Assembly (NCBI GenBank): GCA_033085395.1
Contig: JANQBS010000264.1
Span: 1 to 52,590 of the forward strand
Direction: 5' to 3'
DNA from: Xanthoparmelia taractica
Lineage: Eukaryota; Ascomycota; Lecanoromycetes; Lecanorales; Parmeliaceae
DNA length: 52,590 bases
Part shown: in pieces, positions 1 through 11,375 of the stretch
Layout of the letters: every line of letters begins with the position of its first letter
Position numbering within the stretch: position 1 is the first letter of the stretch
Program-made: the position numbers and the translations under genes
Notes under the pieces: model-generated
Told to the model about the DNA's origin: nothing
Seen by the model: the letters and a program-made list of their open reading frames with translations, nothing else
The model's database searches: none

Positions 1-598
1 ATAATAGATTACTATTATAATTAGCGTGCTAGTAATTCTTTTAATAATTAAATAAATTAAATATATTAATAATAATAGATATAACTCGTTAAGTTCTAGA
101 TAATTATGAAGATCTTTCGTAATACGATATTAAATGCGATAACGAGCTTAGCTTAATAAGGTGATAGTGAAGTAAAGTAATAGTAATAACGATAGTGAAG
201 TGAAGTGATAACTAGAATAATGGCTAGAATACTTAATAACGTGATAATAAAGTGAAGTGATAATGATAGCGATAATAAAGTGGAGTGATGGCTAGAATAA
301 TAGCTAGAATACTTAATAACGTGATGGTGAAGTGAAGTAATAACTAGAATAATAACTAAAATACGTTCGCATGATTCTATATAGAGTAACTTCTATATAT
401 AGTATATTTCCCATATCCCTACATATAACATGGAATATCTCTACATATATTAGAAATTTCTTAGATTATTTCATAATATTAGCACGTCTTTCAGATCAAT
501 TCATAAAAATTAAATAATATAATCTTAATATCATATCATATCATGGTATAATATCGATATCCCATATCCCAGACCATTTCAGACCTTTCCGACACGTA
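1..598. mobile_element. Truncated copy of the 1.08-kb TIR element (right-hand part)
   Basis: Position 1 aligns with 5248 and position 598 with 5768 of the complete element at 4691-5768. Both end in the same CTTTCCGACMCGTA terminus. The left half lies outside the window. Differences between the copies are mostly C-to-T and G-to-A, heavier here, as RIP would produce. This copy is about 77 bp longer because it has an extra 80-bp internal repeat unit. No coding frame is seen. Confidence 0.85.
161..372. repeat. 80-bp minisatellite inside the TIR element
   Basis: Two full 80-bp units (161-240 and 241-320) and a partial third unit. Each full unit ends in CTAGAATACTTAATAAC and contains GTGAAGTGA-like runs. 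The sister element carries only one full unit (5408-5487) plus the partial unit, so unit number differs between copies. Confidence 0.8.
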
Positions 599-1050
599 GG
601 TATTTAAGACTTTCGCCAAGTATATTAAATATTTACTCTTACTGCGTAGCTTATAATCTAGCAAGCGAGTTAAGCGAGTTCTATTAGTCTACGCTAAGTG
701 CTTCTATTCTTATAATTACTTTCCCTCTTAAAAGATTTAATCTTTAAATTTTATTATAACTACGTATTATAATTAAGTGCTTACGAGTTTATTAGAATTA
801 TATTTACTAGTTATTACTAATTATAACGTAGTCTCGACTAATACATATCGTACTATTAACTCTAGATTGCTTACGTCGAGACTATCTCAACTATTTTAAT
901 GTGTGTGTATATTGAAATCGCAATAGCGCGGCTACGAACATCGTTACCTTAATTAATAGAATACGCGCTCGCTATTATTCTATTATAAGATACTATTATC
1001 GCTATTATAACGTGCTATTATCGCTATTATAATACGCTATTATCTATAAG

Positions 1051-1138
1051 GGAGAAGTTGACTTATAAGGCCTAATAGGGGCATATCGCGCTTCATGCAC
1101 GATATGTCCCTATTAGACCTTAGAAGTTAACTTCTCCT
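1051..1138. repeat. Long perfect-loop hairpin (38-bp arms)
   Basis: Left arm 1051-1088 and right arm about 1100-1137 are reverse complements with a few mismatches, separated by a loop of about 10 nt. The arms begin with GGAGAAGTT and contain AGGCCTAATAGGGGCATATCG. The mismatches are G/A or C/T transitions, so the hairpin was probably perfect before RIP. It is too short to code for anything. It may be a foldback element or a transposon end. Confidence 0.75.
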
Positions 1139-1502
1139 TCACATTATCGCTATAATATTATAATATTATCGCTATTATCTTATTATAATACGTTATTATT
1201 TTATTGTTATAATAAGACGAAAATTACGCTATTAAGATATAAAATCTCACTTGCTTTCTTTTCTAGTAACAATAATATTAATAATAATATTAACATTAGT
1301 AAGTGCTAAGCTTTTCTTATTATTTATTATCTAATCTTTAGTCGTAGTATTATAATAGCGAGTTATATATTATCGCGATAGCGAGGCGTATATATTAATT
1401 AAGATAATAGTTAAGTGAGATTAAATATCGCTTAGCTAAATTAATTTTATTCATAATAAGTATCTTAAAGAATACTTTGCTCTGCGTTAAAAGCTCTTCG
1501 TG

Positions 1503-1873
1503 ATGCTTTCTAACTATACGCAAGAGCTTATTAAATATCCGTAGCTAAATACCAAAAAGGGCGAACTTCATGAGGAGCATGCTGATAAGGTTAATAGTGT
1601 CCGCCTCAATTACTTCTCGTCGTCGCGGCCCTAATAATCGCTTCGTTTCAAGGTGGATGAACAGCAATGCGAAGATTTTAACTGATGAGCTATAGCTACT
1701 ACTTCGCCTGCGGCCCCGACTCCTGCTATTGTAGCTCCGACTGCCGCTGCTGTTAATAAGCATCTGAAATTACTCTGAAGATATACTTGGCTAATGAGGT
1801 TAACAGCTGCTCTTCCCGCTGCTGCCGGCCCCTCCCTCACCTCTCAAGGTATATTGACTGAGAGGGAGGGTGA
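1503..1873 (+). pseudogene. RIP-damaged coding relic, probably transposon protein
   Basis: One forward frame reads sensibly through six stops: ATG at about 1503, then residues such as SNYTQELIKYP, a TAG, then HEEHADKVNSVRLNYFSSSRP, two TAAs, a segment, two TGAs, an Ala/Pro/Thr-rich stretch and one more TGA. Paired TAA TAA is what CAA CAA becomes under CpA-to-TpA mutation. Codon use is GC-rich compared with the surroundings. The Ala/Pro-rich linker would suit a gag-like or transposase linker region, but I do not recognise the family. The element class is inference. Confidence 0.4.
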
Positions 1874-1940
1874 CATATGATTGAGGGATTACGCTGACAC
1901 GTGCTAAGTCCCTGGCTGCGTGCGCTGCGTGCGTGCTTTG

Positions 1941-2028
1941 GCGGGTGACTCTCGCGCGGTTTGCACCGCGCCGCCAGCTGGCTCGCGCCAGCGTAAGTGC
2001 GGTCGGTGCTCCCGCGAGGGTCACCCCT
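1941..2028. repeat. GC-rich inverted repeat in the AT block
   Basis: GGGTGACTCTCGCG at 1943-1956 pairs with CGCGAGGGTCACCC at 2013-2026 (13 of 14). Between them is a GC-rich stretch with the palindrome GCCAGCTGGC. It lies at the end of an unusually GC-rich island (about 1690-2040), next to the coding relic. It may be a terminal or subterminal part of the same dead element. Confidence 0.5.
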
Positions 2029-3551
2029 GCGTCACAGACCAAGATTTCTATTATATTATTAAAAAAGATATTCTTAAACTTTAGTAATTTTCTTAAAAGC
2101 TCTAAATTATTAATACTCTATTCGCCTCGCGTTATCGTAGCGTATATAATTATAAATGTATTTAACTTTCGCTTAATTTCTCGAATAAATTTAATCGATT
2201 CTTTAATCTAAAGTTTCTTAATATTAATCTTAAATCGCTATTACGTCGTCGTAGAATTAAGTAGAATATATAATTAATATAACGCGAGTATACTTAATAC
2301 GATATCGGGATCTTCTTAATCTACGACGTAGAATAATATACTATATTATCGTTCTTAATCTTAGCTATCGACTATTTAATAGTCTAGCTAATAAATATTA
2401 TAATAGTATATATCTTACTCGCTAAGCGCTTTCGTCTGCAATAAAATAGCGATATATAATTAAAGATTTTATTAAATTACAAATTTTTACATAATTAAAT
2501 TAATATACGTTCTATAATCGAGTAGAGTAATAAGTTATCTTTAATTATTCTATAGCTTAATTTATCTCTTCGTAATAATAGAAGAAGTTATCTTTATTAT
2601 TCGTTTTTCTTACTTCGCTTTAGAGACGCTTACGAAGTCGATTTATTTTTTATCGATACTATCGCGACGATAATACTTAATTTATTCTTATCGAGATAAT
2701 TTAATTTTAAATAATCTAATTTCTAATAATATTAATAAACGTTAGATATTTTAAGATTATAATTAATAATCTTAGTCTTACGTTTCTTATCTTCTTCTTA
2801 AATACGCGTAGATTTAACGTTATCTTTCGAAGTCGTATTAGACTTCGAAATTTAAGCTTTTAGAGACTTATCTTTATTAGATCTCTTTAATTATTTCGAA
2901 TTAAAATCGCTATTATTAAGACGCACGCGCTTTAAAATCGTTTTCTATATAATTATTAAAATAAGAATTTCTTTTCTCTATTTAAGTATATTATTAATAT
3001 TAAGAATCTTATTCTTTAGCTTAAATCGTAACTTAATTAAAGAAAAGTTCGCTTAGTACTTCTTCGTAAATAAGAATAAATAAGTTTTTAATTCTTTTAG
3101 ATAAATCTTAAAAATTAAGATCTTCTAATCTTATCGCTATTTTATCGCTTTTTACTTTTTATAAATAAATAAATAATAATTTATTAATTTTATAGTTAAG
3201 TTAAATAAAAATAATTTAAAAAACTTAAAAATAATCTTATTTAATTTATAGATCTAAAAGTATTTATATTATTAGGTATTAAGATCGTCTTTTAAGAATT
3301 ATATATAATAAATAATTTTAGCTTAATTAATAATAAAATACTCGAGACTTATAAAAAATCGAATTTCGACTTTATAAAATTAGCGTAAATATTTCTCTTT
3401 ACTATTACTTTTATAAGAACGTATTCTTTTAAAACGAAGTATTTTTCGCTTTAATTAAAAACTTTTATGTAAGATAAAATAATAAATAAAATCGCTATTA
3501 CTTCGACGAAGATTATAAAAAAATTCGAATTACGTAGCACGTTATTGCGTG

Positions 3552-3827
3552 TACGGGTCGGAAAGGTGTGATATATTTGATGGTATGGGACTAGTTTTTC
3601 GAATACCATACCGAAAGATATAGGATATCCCATACTTCCATTGAGTTTTTAATAAATATATTACGTAATATTTTTTAATATTCTAAAAATACGTAAAAGG
3701 CTTAAGCGAACGCTTATGTAATTATAAAATTCTATAAATAGATTAAAAAGATATAATTTTTTAAAAAAAGTTGAAAAAAAGTTAAAAACGACTATATTCA
3801 ACAGATACCACACCTTTCCGACTCGTA
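3552..3827. mobile_element. 276-bp TIR element (MITE) with perfect 8-bp TSD
   Basis: The left end reads TACGGGTCGGAAAGGTGTG and the right end is the reverse complement of TACGAGTCGGAAAGGTGTGG. It is flanked by ATTGCGTG on both sides (3544-3551 and 3828-3835), a perfect 8-bp target-site duplication. It has no coding capacity. 8-bp duplications are typical of hAT-type DNA transposons, so this is a non-autonomous hAT-like MITE by inference. A second copy in opposite orientation lies at 51473-51748. Confidence 0.9.
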
Positions 3828-4690
3828 ATTGCGTGCTCGTAACTTAATTAATTCTTATTTTAACTTTAGACGATAATATTCTATTTAAATATTCTTAAAA
3901 CGTTTTTTTAAAATTGCTTAATTTTTTAAAATAGATCTTTAAAAACTAGCATTAAAGTTATATCGCTTTAAAGTATATTTATTTTAATTTAATGGAAAAT
4001 TCGATATCGTAATAACGATAAGTCTCTTTCTTTAAAAGATAGAGAGATTAAAAATATAAGAGATTAATTCGTTAGCGCTTAATAAGCGATCTAATTAATA
4101 TAAGAGACGTATAATTAATACAATAATAATTATTTTATTATATACTAAGTTCTAATAGAACTAATCTCTAAGGAATACGAAAATCCTAAGATATGCGAAG
4201 ACGATATATAACCGCTAAGGCCCCGTTAAGACCTTAGATTATGAACCCCGCTATGACCTCGCAATAAACCCTGGACCCATAAGTAGTTGGCGCTAAGGCG
4301 TATACAGCGCTAGGCCTGATATCGACGTCTTATACTAACGTCTTCTTTTATACTAAGATCTTCGATTAATAGATTATCCAGATAGCACGTCAGACTAAGT
4401 CGCCCTAGTCTTTTATCTATTACCTAGCCTTCCCCTTTCTCTTGTTCCCGCCTCGTCTATATAGCTTGATTCCTCCCCGCTTCTTAGCTGAAGAGCTTTC
4501 TTCGTTTATAGATTCTTTTTCTCTATCGGGGTTCTTAAGAGCGATTTAAAAATACTAAAAATAGTATTTTTATATTCTTTACTACTTTATCTTCTTTCTT
4601 CGCTTTATTAATTTTTATAATATTAAAATCAAATTATTAGATTAAAGAAAAAAAGATCTAGAAGTAAAAGAAAAATCTCTTATAAAAGAG

Positions 4691-5768
4691 TACGGGCCGG
4701 AAAGGTCTGGTATATTTAATGGGATATCCCATATCATATCGTATTATACTATATCATGAGAGGATATTATAAAGGGGTTATATTAGATCACTTATAAAGA
4801 TATGAGATAAGAAATTACTAATATTATAGAATGGTTTGAGAAATTTCTAATATATATAGGGATATCCCATAATATAGATTATTTCTTATACTAGATGGCG
4901 AATAAGATAAGAAAATTCCAGGTTAATATACAAGTTAGGGCGAAATTAGCTTAAGTAATTATTAAACTCCGGCACTTAATAAGTAATATTAAGATAAACT
5001 CCCTTCTAATTTAATCTCGCTAAGTAAATATAGCTATTCTAATAAGTAATAGCTAGAATAATAACTACAATACATTATTTTCTTGAATTACAATCTACGT
5101 AAGATCGCCAAGCCGACCTCTTCTCTAATCACTTATAGAACGATTTTAAATTATTAGGATTACTAAGAATATATAATTGTGGAGAATAATCGTAAATTCT
5201 TTTCATGATGCGAAGGGAGGAGAGGGGAATTTGCTATCGTAGAGTAGATAGTAGATTACTATTATAGTTAGCGTGCTAGCAATTCTTCTAATAATCAAAT
5301 AAATCAAATACACTAATAGTAGTAGAAATAACTCGCCAAGCCCTAGGTGATTACGAAGACCTTTCGTAACACGATATCAAATGCGATAGCGAGCTCAGCT
5401 TAACAACGTGATGATAAAGTGAAGTGATAATAATAGCGATAATAAAGTGAGGTGATGGCTAAAATAATGACTAGAATACTTAATAACGTAATAATGAAGT
5501 GAAGTAATGACTAGAATAATAACTAGAATACGTTCGCATAATTCTATATAGAGTAACTTCTTCTATATATAATATATTTCCCATATTCCTGCATATAACA
5601 TAGAATACCCCTGCATATATTAGAAATTTCCTAGATTATTTCATAATATCAGCACGTCTCCCAGACCATCCCATAAAAATCAAATAATATAATCTCAATA
5701 CCATACCATACCATGATATAATATCGACACTCCATATCCCAGACTATCCCAGACCTTTCCGACCCGTA
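4691..5768. mobile_element. 1,078-bp non-autonomous TIR element with 8-bp TSD
   Basis: It starts TACGGGCCGGAAAGGTCTGG and ends with the reverse complement of TACGGGTCGGAAAGGTCTGG. It is flanked by TAAAAGAG on both sides (4683-4690 and 5769-5776), a perfect 8-bp duplication. The terminal sequence is almost the same as in the 276-bp MITE, so both were probably mobilised by one transposase family (hAT-like by duplication length). The interior has one 80-bp minisatellite unit at 5408-5487 and no open frame. It is RIP-mutated, but less than the copy at 1-598. Confidence 0.9.
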
Positions 5769-6145
5769 TAAAAGAGGTTTTAAAGATTTATATTAAATAC
5801 TATACTTTAGTTTATTATATAATCTATTAAAAAGAAGTCTAAGTAGTATTTAATATTAAATAAGAATATAGATAAGAGAAAGTTCTAGTAATAATATATT
5901 TTAAAGATAATTTATTTATTAAGAAAATTCTCTAAAAGCGAGAAATAAGTATATAGTAGCTATTTATTATATTATATCTCTATATATAGACCTTATAAAT
6001 TAATTATAATAGTATATTATAGATATTTTATCTAGGTACTTAAATTTTAGTAGGGCTATTATATAAATCTATGTATTAAGGTAAGTTTATTAAAACTTGC
6101 GTTGCGCCCCTATCTTGCGCCCCCAGGGCTTCCCGATATAGCACT

Positions 6146-6385
6146 GTGAAACCGTCGATAAGCAGACGGTGTCTTAGCAGACGTACCGCGTGCTATAAGT
6201 TCAGAGAACTCTTGTATCCTTATATCATTGCCGATGGCAAAGCAACTAACGATCTCGGATATGAGGACACTTGGTTCCAAAAGGTAATGGATCTTGATAG
6301 CTTCTTCAACGATTACTTCCTTTCATCACAGCGCCTTATAGGCTCAGTGCGAAGAATATTCTCGTTCAAATACCTCGTGGACTGA
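6146..6385 (+). other. Short open frame at the edge of the AT block, unrecognised
   Basis: A 79-codon ATG frame just inside the GC-normal sequence. The predicted peptide starts MKPSISRRCLSRR and has an acidic, aromatic middle (LGYEDTWFQKVMDLDSFFNDYF). I recognise no domain. A GTAATG sequence after CAAAAG could be a donor site. It may be the remnant of a gene cut by the transposon block, or chance. Nothing else supports expression. Confidence 0.2.
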
Positions 6386-6532
6386 TAGCCTAGGATGACC
6401 CTAAGCCAGTTCATGCAACTCTTCGGATGTGGCCTCTAGTTAAGTGGCCTCGTATCATGGCTTGAACACATGACGTATAACTGCTACTAGATCCTGGTTT
6501 CCTTTGCTGTGGAACTTATAAAGGGTCTTCTC

Positions 6533-9017
6533 TTAGACGAGCAGGAGCTTCTCTTTGTAGGTGAATGTGGGGATGTCCTCTCTTGAATCCCACTCATATA
6601 CACCTTTCCACTCCCAAGCTGTATCATCTGTCGGATAATCGTTGGTACCGCAAACGACGACTAGAATCCGCGACACGTCCTCCTGATTAGTAGCAGGTAT
6701 GTACTCCACAGGCTCATTCGCTTTGACTGGCCTCAGTAATGCTCCCCATTCATAACTTTGTAGAAATTTCTTGCGGATGGTCCGAATGTTCGAGAAGTGG
6801 AGAGCCCTACGACCCAGTGGTAACTTTGAGACTGTCATCGTAAGTCTACCCAACTTCGAAAACAACCAATTAGCCTTAAAACCCTCAGCGCTAATCAGGC
6901 CGAATTCTGAAGTTGTGTCGTTGATTCCCATAGAACGGGGTGCCGACGCTGCAGAAGAATCGTCAAGGAAGATGCGAGGGGATGCAGGTGCCCAGCCTAA
7001 CCTCCATATATTTATTCGTGGAGTGGTGGAAACTAAGAAGCTGGTATGTATGAAGTCTCCTTGTCTACCTCGCCAAAAATATGTTGCGTTCTCGTACACC
7101 TTCTCGTCGAGGAGCAGGCTCCAGATCACGATGTCATCGCCAGGTCTGGATGCAGGTCGATGGCTGAGAAACATGCCACTGTTCTCGACCGTAAGAAATC
7201 CCTGGGACAATGGCTTATTCATCCGCATTATTTCCCTGGTCTCGTGACCTACGCCTGATAGAGTAATATCTGGACCATCTAGCCGACGTACCCTGGGCAG
7301 AAGGTGAGGTACAGTAAGTAGTAGAGCGCCTATGTCAAGTTTACCTTTGCGATGCACAGTCTCAACGGTCTCCTTTAGTGATACAGTTTTATTGTCTCTA
7401 CAGAGCAGATGGATCGATTCCCTAGCTCGAAAAGCCTCTAGGAACGTTCACGCCCTAATGTTCCAGTCGCACGTCATCAAAGTCACTAGGATCAACTCGC
7501 AAAGCTCGACCGAGGTATCTTCCTCTATCTCGATCTCCATCAGGTCTCGGTCACAGACAAGCGTTGCTCTGCTTTGGGCGAAAATCTTGTTGATGTTCAT
7601 GATGGCTTCCCGGCGAAGGATGTGATCAGTCGGTATGCACGGCGTATCCATCCAGTAAGAGTCACAACCCATGTGTCTAGCGATCATCTTATATCGCTGA
7701 TGCAGACAATGGTTCATGCCAGTCTCAGGCCGCCCACCCTGACCGTGGCTCCAGACGTGTGATATGGCTAGCATTTTCTTCGAGGCTGTTCGGTATCTAA
7801 GCTTGTTTCTGACGGTGTTCTCCAAAGAAACTGCCTTGGGGCCCTGGGTCGACCGATAGGATGCTTCATCCCACATGAGTCTGTCACAACCTAGACACCC
7901 ACGATCATGCGCTGACTGATCCCTGATAAACCATTCCCACAAACCTCTGACAAGAATGTGGATGGTCGCCTTTGCAAGAGGTTTTCCCGTTGGGCGTGCA
8001 ACGCGCCGGATGATGATCAAAATAACTGGCGTAAAGCCCGTGAAATCTTCTAAAATCCATGCTCATACAGACAGGGTTCTTTCGCAAAAGCTCAAAGGCC
8101 CAAGCACACATATAATGTGACTTGCCTAGAGTTGCGTACCGCTTTGACATCTCCTATAATGACATGCCAGAAATTGGTGCGAAGCTCTGCAAGAAGACTG
8201 CACTACTCACTAGTTCATCGTCTACCCCCGAAGGGAGATTCAAGGCTAGCAAGAAAGAAAAGTATATCATGACTGTGCGTTGCCATGAGGTCCATAAAAA
8301 AGCCCTTACTACGAACCACTTACACCTCGTACCATGGATCTTCGCAGCTGAAGATGCTTGAGCAGCAGAGTCTAGGAGCGCAGCTATATGGTTAATGAAT
8401 TCAGAAAGCTTGCCTTGGGGGATCCATGGATGAATGATTGTACACATGGCTACGCGAATGACGTTGCTGCTCATATACGAGGCAACTCTTAGATTGTCCC
8501 ATGATCGAGCTTGCGAATGCTGACTTCCAGAACGCTGGGAGAAGTAAGCGGATGGAAGATCATTAGACAGCCCTGGGAGCTCCAAAGGGATCTCTGGAAG
8601 GCGATTCAACAACTGCAATGTGCGTTTCGGTATCTCGTGCCCAAGGTCCAAGGATGGCTCGTCACGGAAGGGGCTAAAGTTGCTAGTGGGCTGGAAGTCA
8701 CATTCGAGGAGTTCGGAGAACTTGCGATCAAGTCGTGCCGGATGCGAGGGTGACTCATCTACTAGGCTAAAAAGCTCAGTACAGAAGGCGCGAATGCGCG
8801 CAGCTTCTTCTTCGTCGTTCAAGTGGATCGTCACTCCTGTTTCGTGAGCGTATGTAAACCCCACTGGGTGAAAAGGGGCCGGAAGTCTCTCGGGAAAGTG
8901 GGCGTCAGGGATGAAGCGGTTGTAATGGAAGATTGCCTTGATGCGGCTGAACATGGATTGGTCTTCGTTCGGCATCTCGTTCGGCAACACAAGGCTGACA
9001 GTCCCATTATCGCACAT
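6533..9017 (-). pseudogene. HET-domain (heterokaryon incompatibility) pseudogene
   Basis: HET-domain proteins trigger cell death after fusion of unlike fungal strains. Read on the minus strand, ATG at 9017 opens about 287 residues of N-terminal region, a TAG at 8154-8156, then in the same frame EMSKRYATLGKSHYMCAW and a Cys/His-rich stretch (CTPNGKTSCKGDHPHSCQRF). A one-base shift near 7925 leads into DQSAHDRGCLGCDRLMWDEA and the HET core (LAISHVWSHGQGG, SYWMDTPCIP, DRDLMEI). A TGA at 7448-7450 sits where the family has Trp (WNIRA*TFLEAFRARESIHLLC), then the frame runs on to the stop at 6533. The parts lie in order with the spacing of one protein of about 820 residues, so this is one gene with two nonsense changes and one frameshift, not several ORFs. 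The TAG fits CAG-to-TAG, a RIP-type change. Confidence 0.85.
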
Positions 9018-9023
9018 CCTCTA

Positions 9024-10110
9024 AAGGCTTCTGCGCTTCGGAATGCACATATGTCCCTGTTGAGATATCTCTGTCTGATCGGCTAATCATGTACCCATCA
9101 TCCAATAAGTTTCCCCACAGCTCGGTTGGGAGGATAATCTCCGTTGACTTTGCTATTCAAAGGGGATAAAATCCCTCAACCATTGGCGATCACCAGACCT
9201 TCAATCGACCCGTCTGTGCCCCTTTCTTTCAGGAAAAATGGTCGCTGGAGGTAGACTTACAGAAAGATGCCGACAATAACGGGATAAGCATGTAAGGATG
9301 GAGGGATACATGTTTTTTTATGGGGCGGAATGAGGCAGAGCTTCAGCCTGCTGATGAAAAGGGCTGATAGGGGGCTAATCTTCGCCAGCTCTCGGCAAGC
9401 CAAAAATAGCATTCACCACATGCTGAACTGTCCGCAGTAAGCCCTAATCCTAAAGGGTGAGAGCTGATTTTTGCGTCTTCATGTAGTCCGCGAAAATGCT
9501 TTGGAATATAATTCCTATTGAGACTATGAAATATTCGTAGCACTGCCCGGCCGCTATATTTGCCTTTATGTCTCAGCCAACGCTAAATTAAATACGATTA
9601 GCTCCGTAACAGGTGTGGCTGTGTCAGCTCTGTACGTGCGCCACACCAAGGCGCGTCATTCCTACACCATCTCCAGGCTCTCCGCGGTAGTCAGGAACGC
9701 GTCAAAGAACGCGTCATGAATGATTATTGAGGCTTCCATTGGGGATATAGCTAGTTAGCTAGCTATCTAGGCCTTATTCTCCCCGTTTTCTAGAGGTCTA
9801 CTCTGCGCTGGGGAATCGCGTTTTGGTCAAGAGCAATAGAAACAAACATATTTACTTTGATATTGAGATGGACTTCTGTGCGGAAGTTTTGGAGCTGAGA
9901 TTGGAGTAAGAATGGGCTCGTAAAAACGCATATCGCAAGTTACTAATATCATTATTGTTATATGATAAAGGACCTCGCCAAAAGTAGGAATTGTGTCAGT
10001 CTCCAGAGTTCATACAGTTTGCCTCGCTTCCATTTCAAGGATCCCGGTTTCTCCAAACATATACCAAACATCGGCGCGCAAATACAATTCTAGGCATGGT
10101 ATATCAGACC
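9024..10110. other. Intergenic, no gene seen
   Basis: About 1.1 kb between the HET pseudogene start and the AAA fragment end. Only short frames in shadow positions are present. I see the GAACGCGTCA decamer twice (about 9697 and 9710) and a TAGCTAG palindromic run near 9752-9770, but no RNA gene and no recognisable promoter. Confidence 0.5.
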
Positions 10111-11375
10111 TCAGAGTACGTCCAAAAGATGTCCGATACCTTCCACTGTGAGAGGCACCCCTCGCTCGCGTGCAAGCGAAGTCGCGCAGGATATTGCATT
10201 CTTGATCTGACGACCGTTCAATTCTCTTTTCGCTAACCTTGCAATGCCTTCCTTGTCGACAGAGCTATGGCCCGTTACATTTGCGGCCGTGCTGATGAAA
10301 TTCTCCACACCTCAGCTCGGCTCTCTTCGTTAAGATCAGGGTAAGTGATTGTAAAGTGTATGCGACCTGGACTTGAATGTAAGGTACCAAAAGTTGTATA
10401 GGCACTCTGAAGACTCACTTTCAAATGCTGGATCAATTTCGGATTGTCGGTTTGTGGTCAGGATCAGGACTCCACGGAAGTATTCGAGTCGGCGTAGGAA
10501 GATACTCACGAGAGTGTCCTTCGCAAGATTCTGGCCACGTAGTGAAGGAACACATCAGCCTCATCAATAAGAAGCACGCAGCCCCATCGCCGGCTAGTTT
10601 CCAGTATGGTTCCTAATCGTCTGTCGACCACATCCGCGTCAATACCGAGCTCACCTGTGCTCACCGTGTAGAGAGGGCGACGTGTCGTTTCTGTTACAAC
10701 CTCCGCAGTTAAAGTCTTCCCTACGCCTGGAGATCCAGCGAACAAGCAGACTAAGCCCTGGCCCTTGTTCTGCACAATGTCATCGAAGGCTGTCTCGTCT
10801 TGTCTGTGCGCTCTAACCAGGCTATGAACGAGTGTGCGCCTCTCCTCCTTCATGACGAGCTTCTTAAAAGCCTCATCATTCCATACAATGTCTGACATGC
10901 TCTCAATCATAAGCTGGCCCCAGGCCTTGCTCAGGAAGCTGAAGCCATTAATCCAATAGGCACAAAAGATCAATTGGCCTTCACTGAAGTTTCGAGTTGA
11001 TATAGTATTCTTTGCGAATACATAGGGGTATATCAGAGCAGAAGAAGGATTGTGTACAGCATAAGCCTCAGCGTCCACCATGATTCGGCCTCGAGCCTAA
11101 CTCTCCATTAGCTGCGTTTTTCCTTAGTGAAAGTGGGTTTGCTTTTCTTGCATTGAATTTCTCAATCTTTCTTTGGCCATTAGATAGAATAATCTCAGTC
11201 TCCGTAATGCCACTCGTGGCGGTGCGGCCGTCTGCAGCGTATTCCAAGCATGTTGGCTTGTCTATAATAGAGAGATATTTGCGTCCACGAGCCACTAGTC
11301 TCTCTCTCACAGCTTCACGCTCATGTGAAAATTGTAAAGGAAAAGCGGCGAGGCCTGTGATCTCCTTTGTGCCGT
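10111..11375 (-). pseudogene. AAA+ ATPase gene fragment, frame-broken and 5'-truncated
   Basis: On the minus strand the coding signal starts near 11375 (FDGTKEITGLAAFPLQF) and passes through RERLVARGRKYLSI. A shift near 11085 leads to RIMVDAEAYAVHNPSS, then Walker A AGSPGVGKT and Walker B VLLIDEADVFL. A second shift near 10525 leads to DTLVSIFLRRLEYF and LTTNRQSEIDPAFE, then a clean 52-nt intron (10367-10418) rejoining as ESRIHFTITYPDLNEESRAEVW. A third shift near 10305 leads to the C-terminal helical lid (LAKRELNGRQIKNAISC) and the stop at 10111. The motif order matches large fungal AAA ATPases that carry a long N-terminal region before the AAA core. Most of that N-terminus is missing, because the NACHT gene begins 250 bp away in the other direction. 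Not functional as it stands. Confidence 0.8.

Larger units (their letters stand above)
1..6100. other. AT-rich RIP-degraded transposon block
   Basis: About 6 kb with no intact gene. The sequence is dominated by A and T, with CpA/TpG scarce and TpA abundant while CpG survives, as expected where repeat-induced point mutation has turned CpA into TpA on both strands. Inside it lie two TIR elements, a partial third, a hairpin and a coding relic listed separately. The rest (about 2040-3540 and 3840-4680) holds no readable frame longer than about 90 codons. It probably contains remains of larger elements that I cannot classify. The block ends near 6100, where composition shifts abruptly to normal. 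Confidence 0.85.

Noticed and set aside
1800..2211. Open frames in the GC-rich island
   Set aside because: Both strands are open only because of GC-rich composition; the supported relic lies in a different frame with stops.
1..6100. Subtelomere or centromere
   Set aside because: Composition would allow it, but no telomeric repeat is present and RIP blocks occur throughout such genomes; not decidable here.
7046..7258. Plus-strand frames across the HET gene
   Set aside because: Shadows of the minus-strand HET coding sequence, which has clear family motifs.
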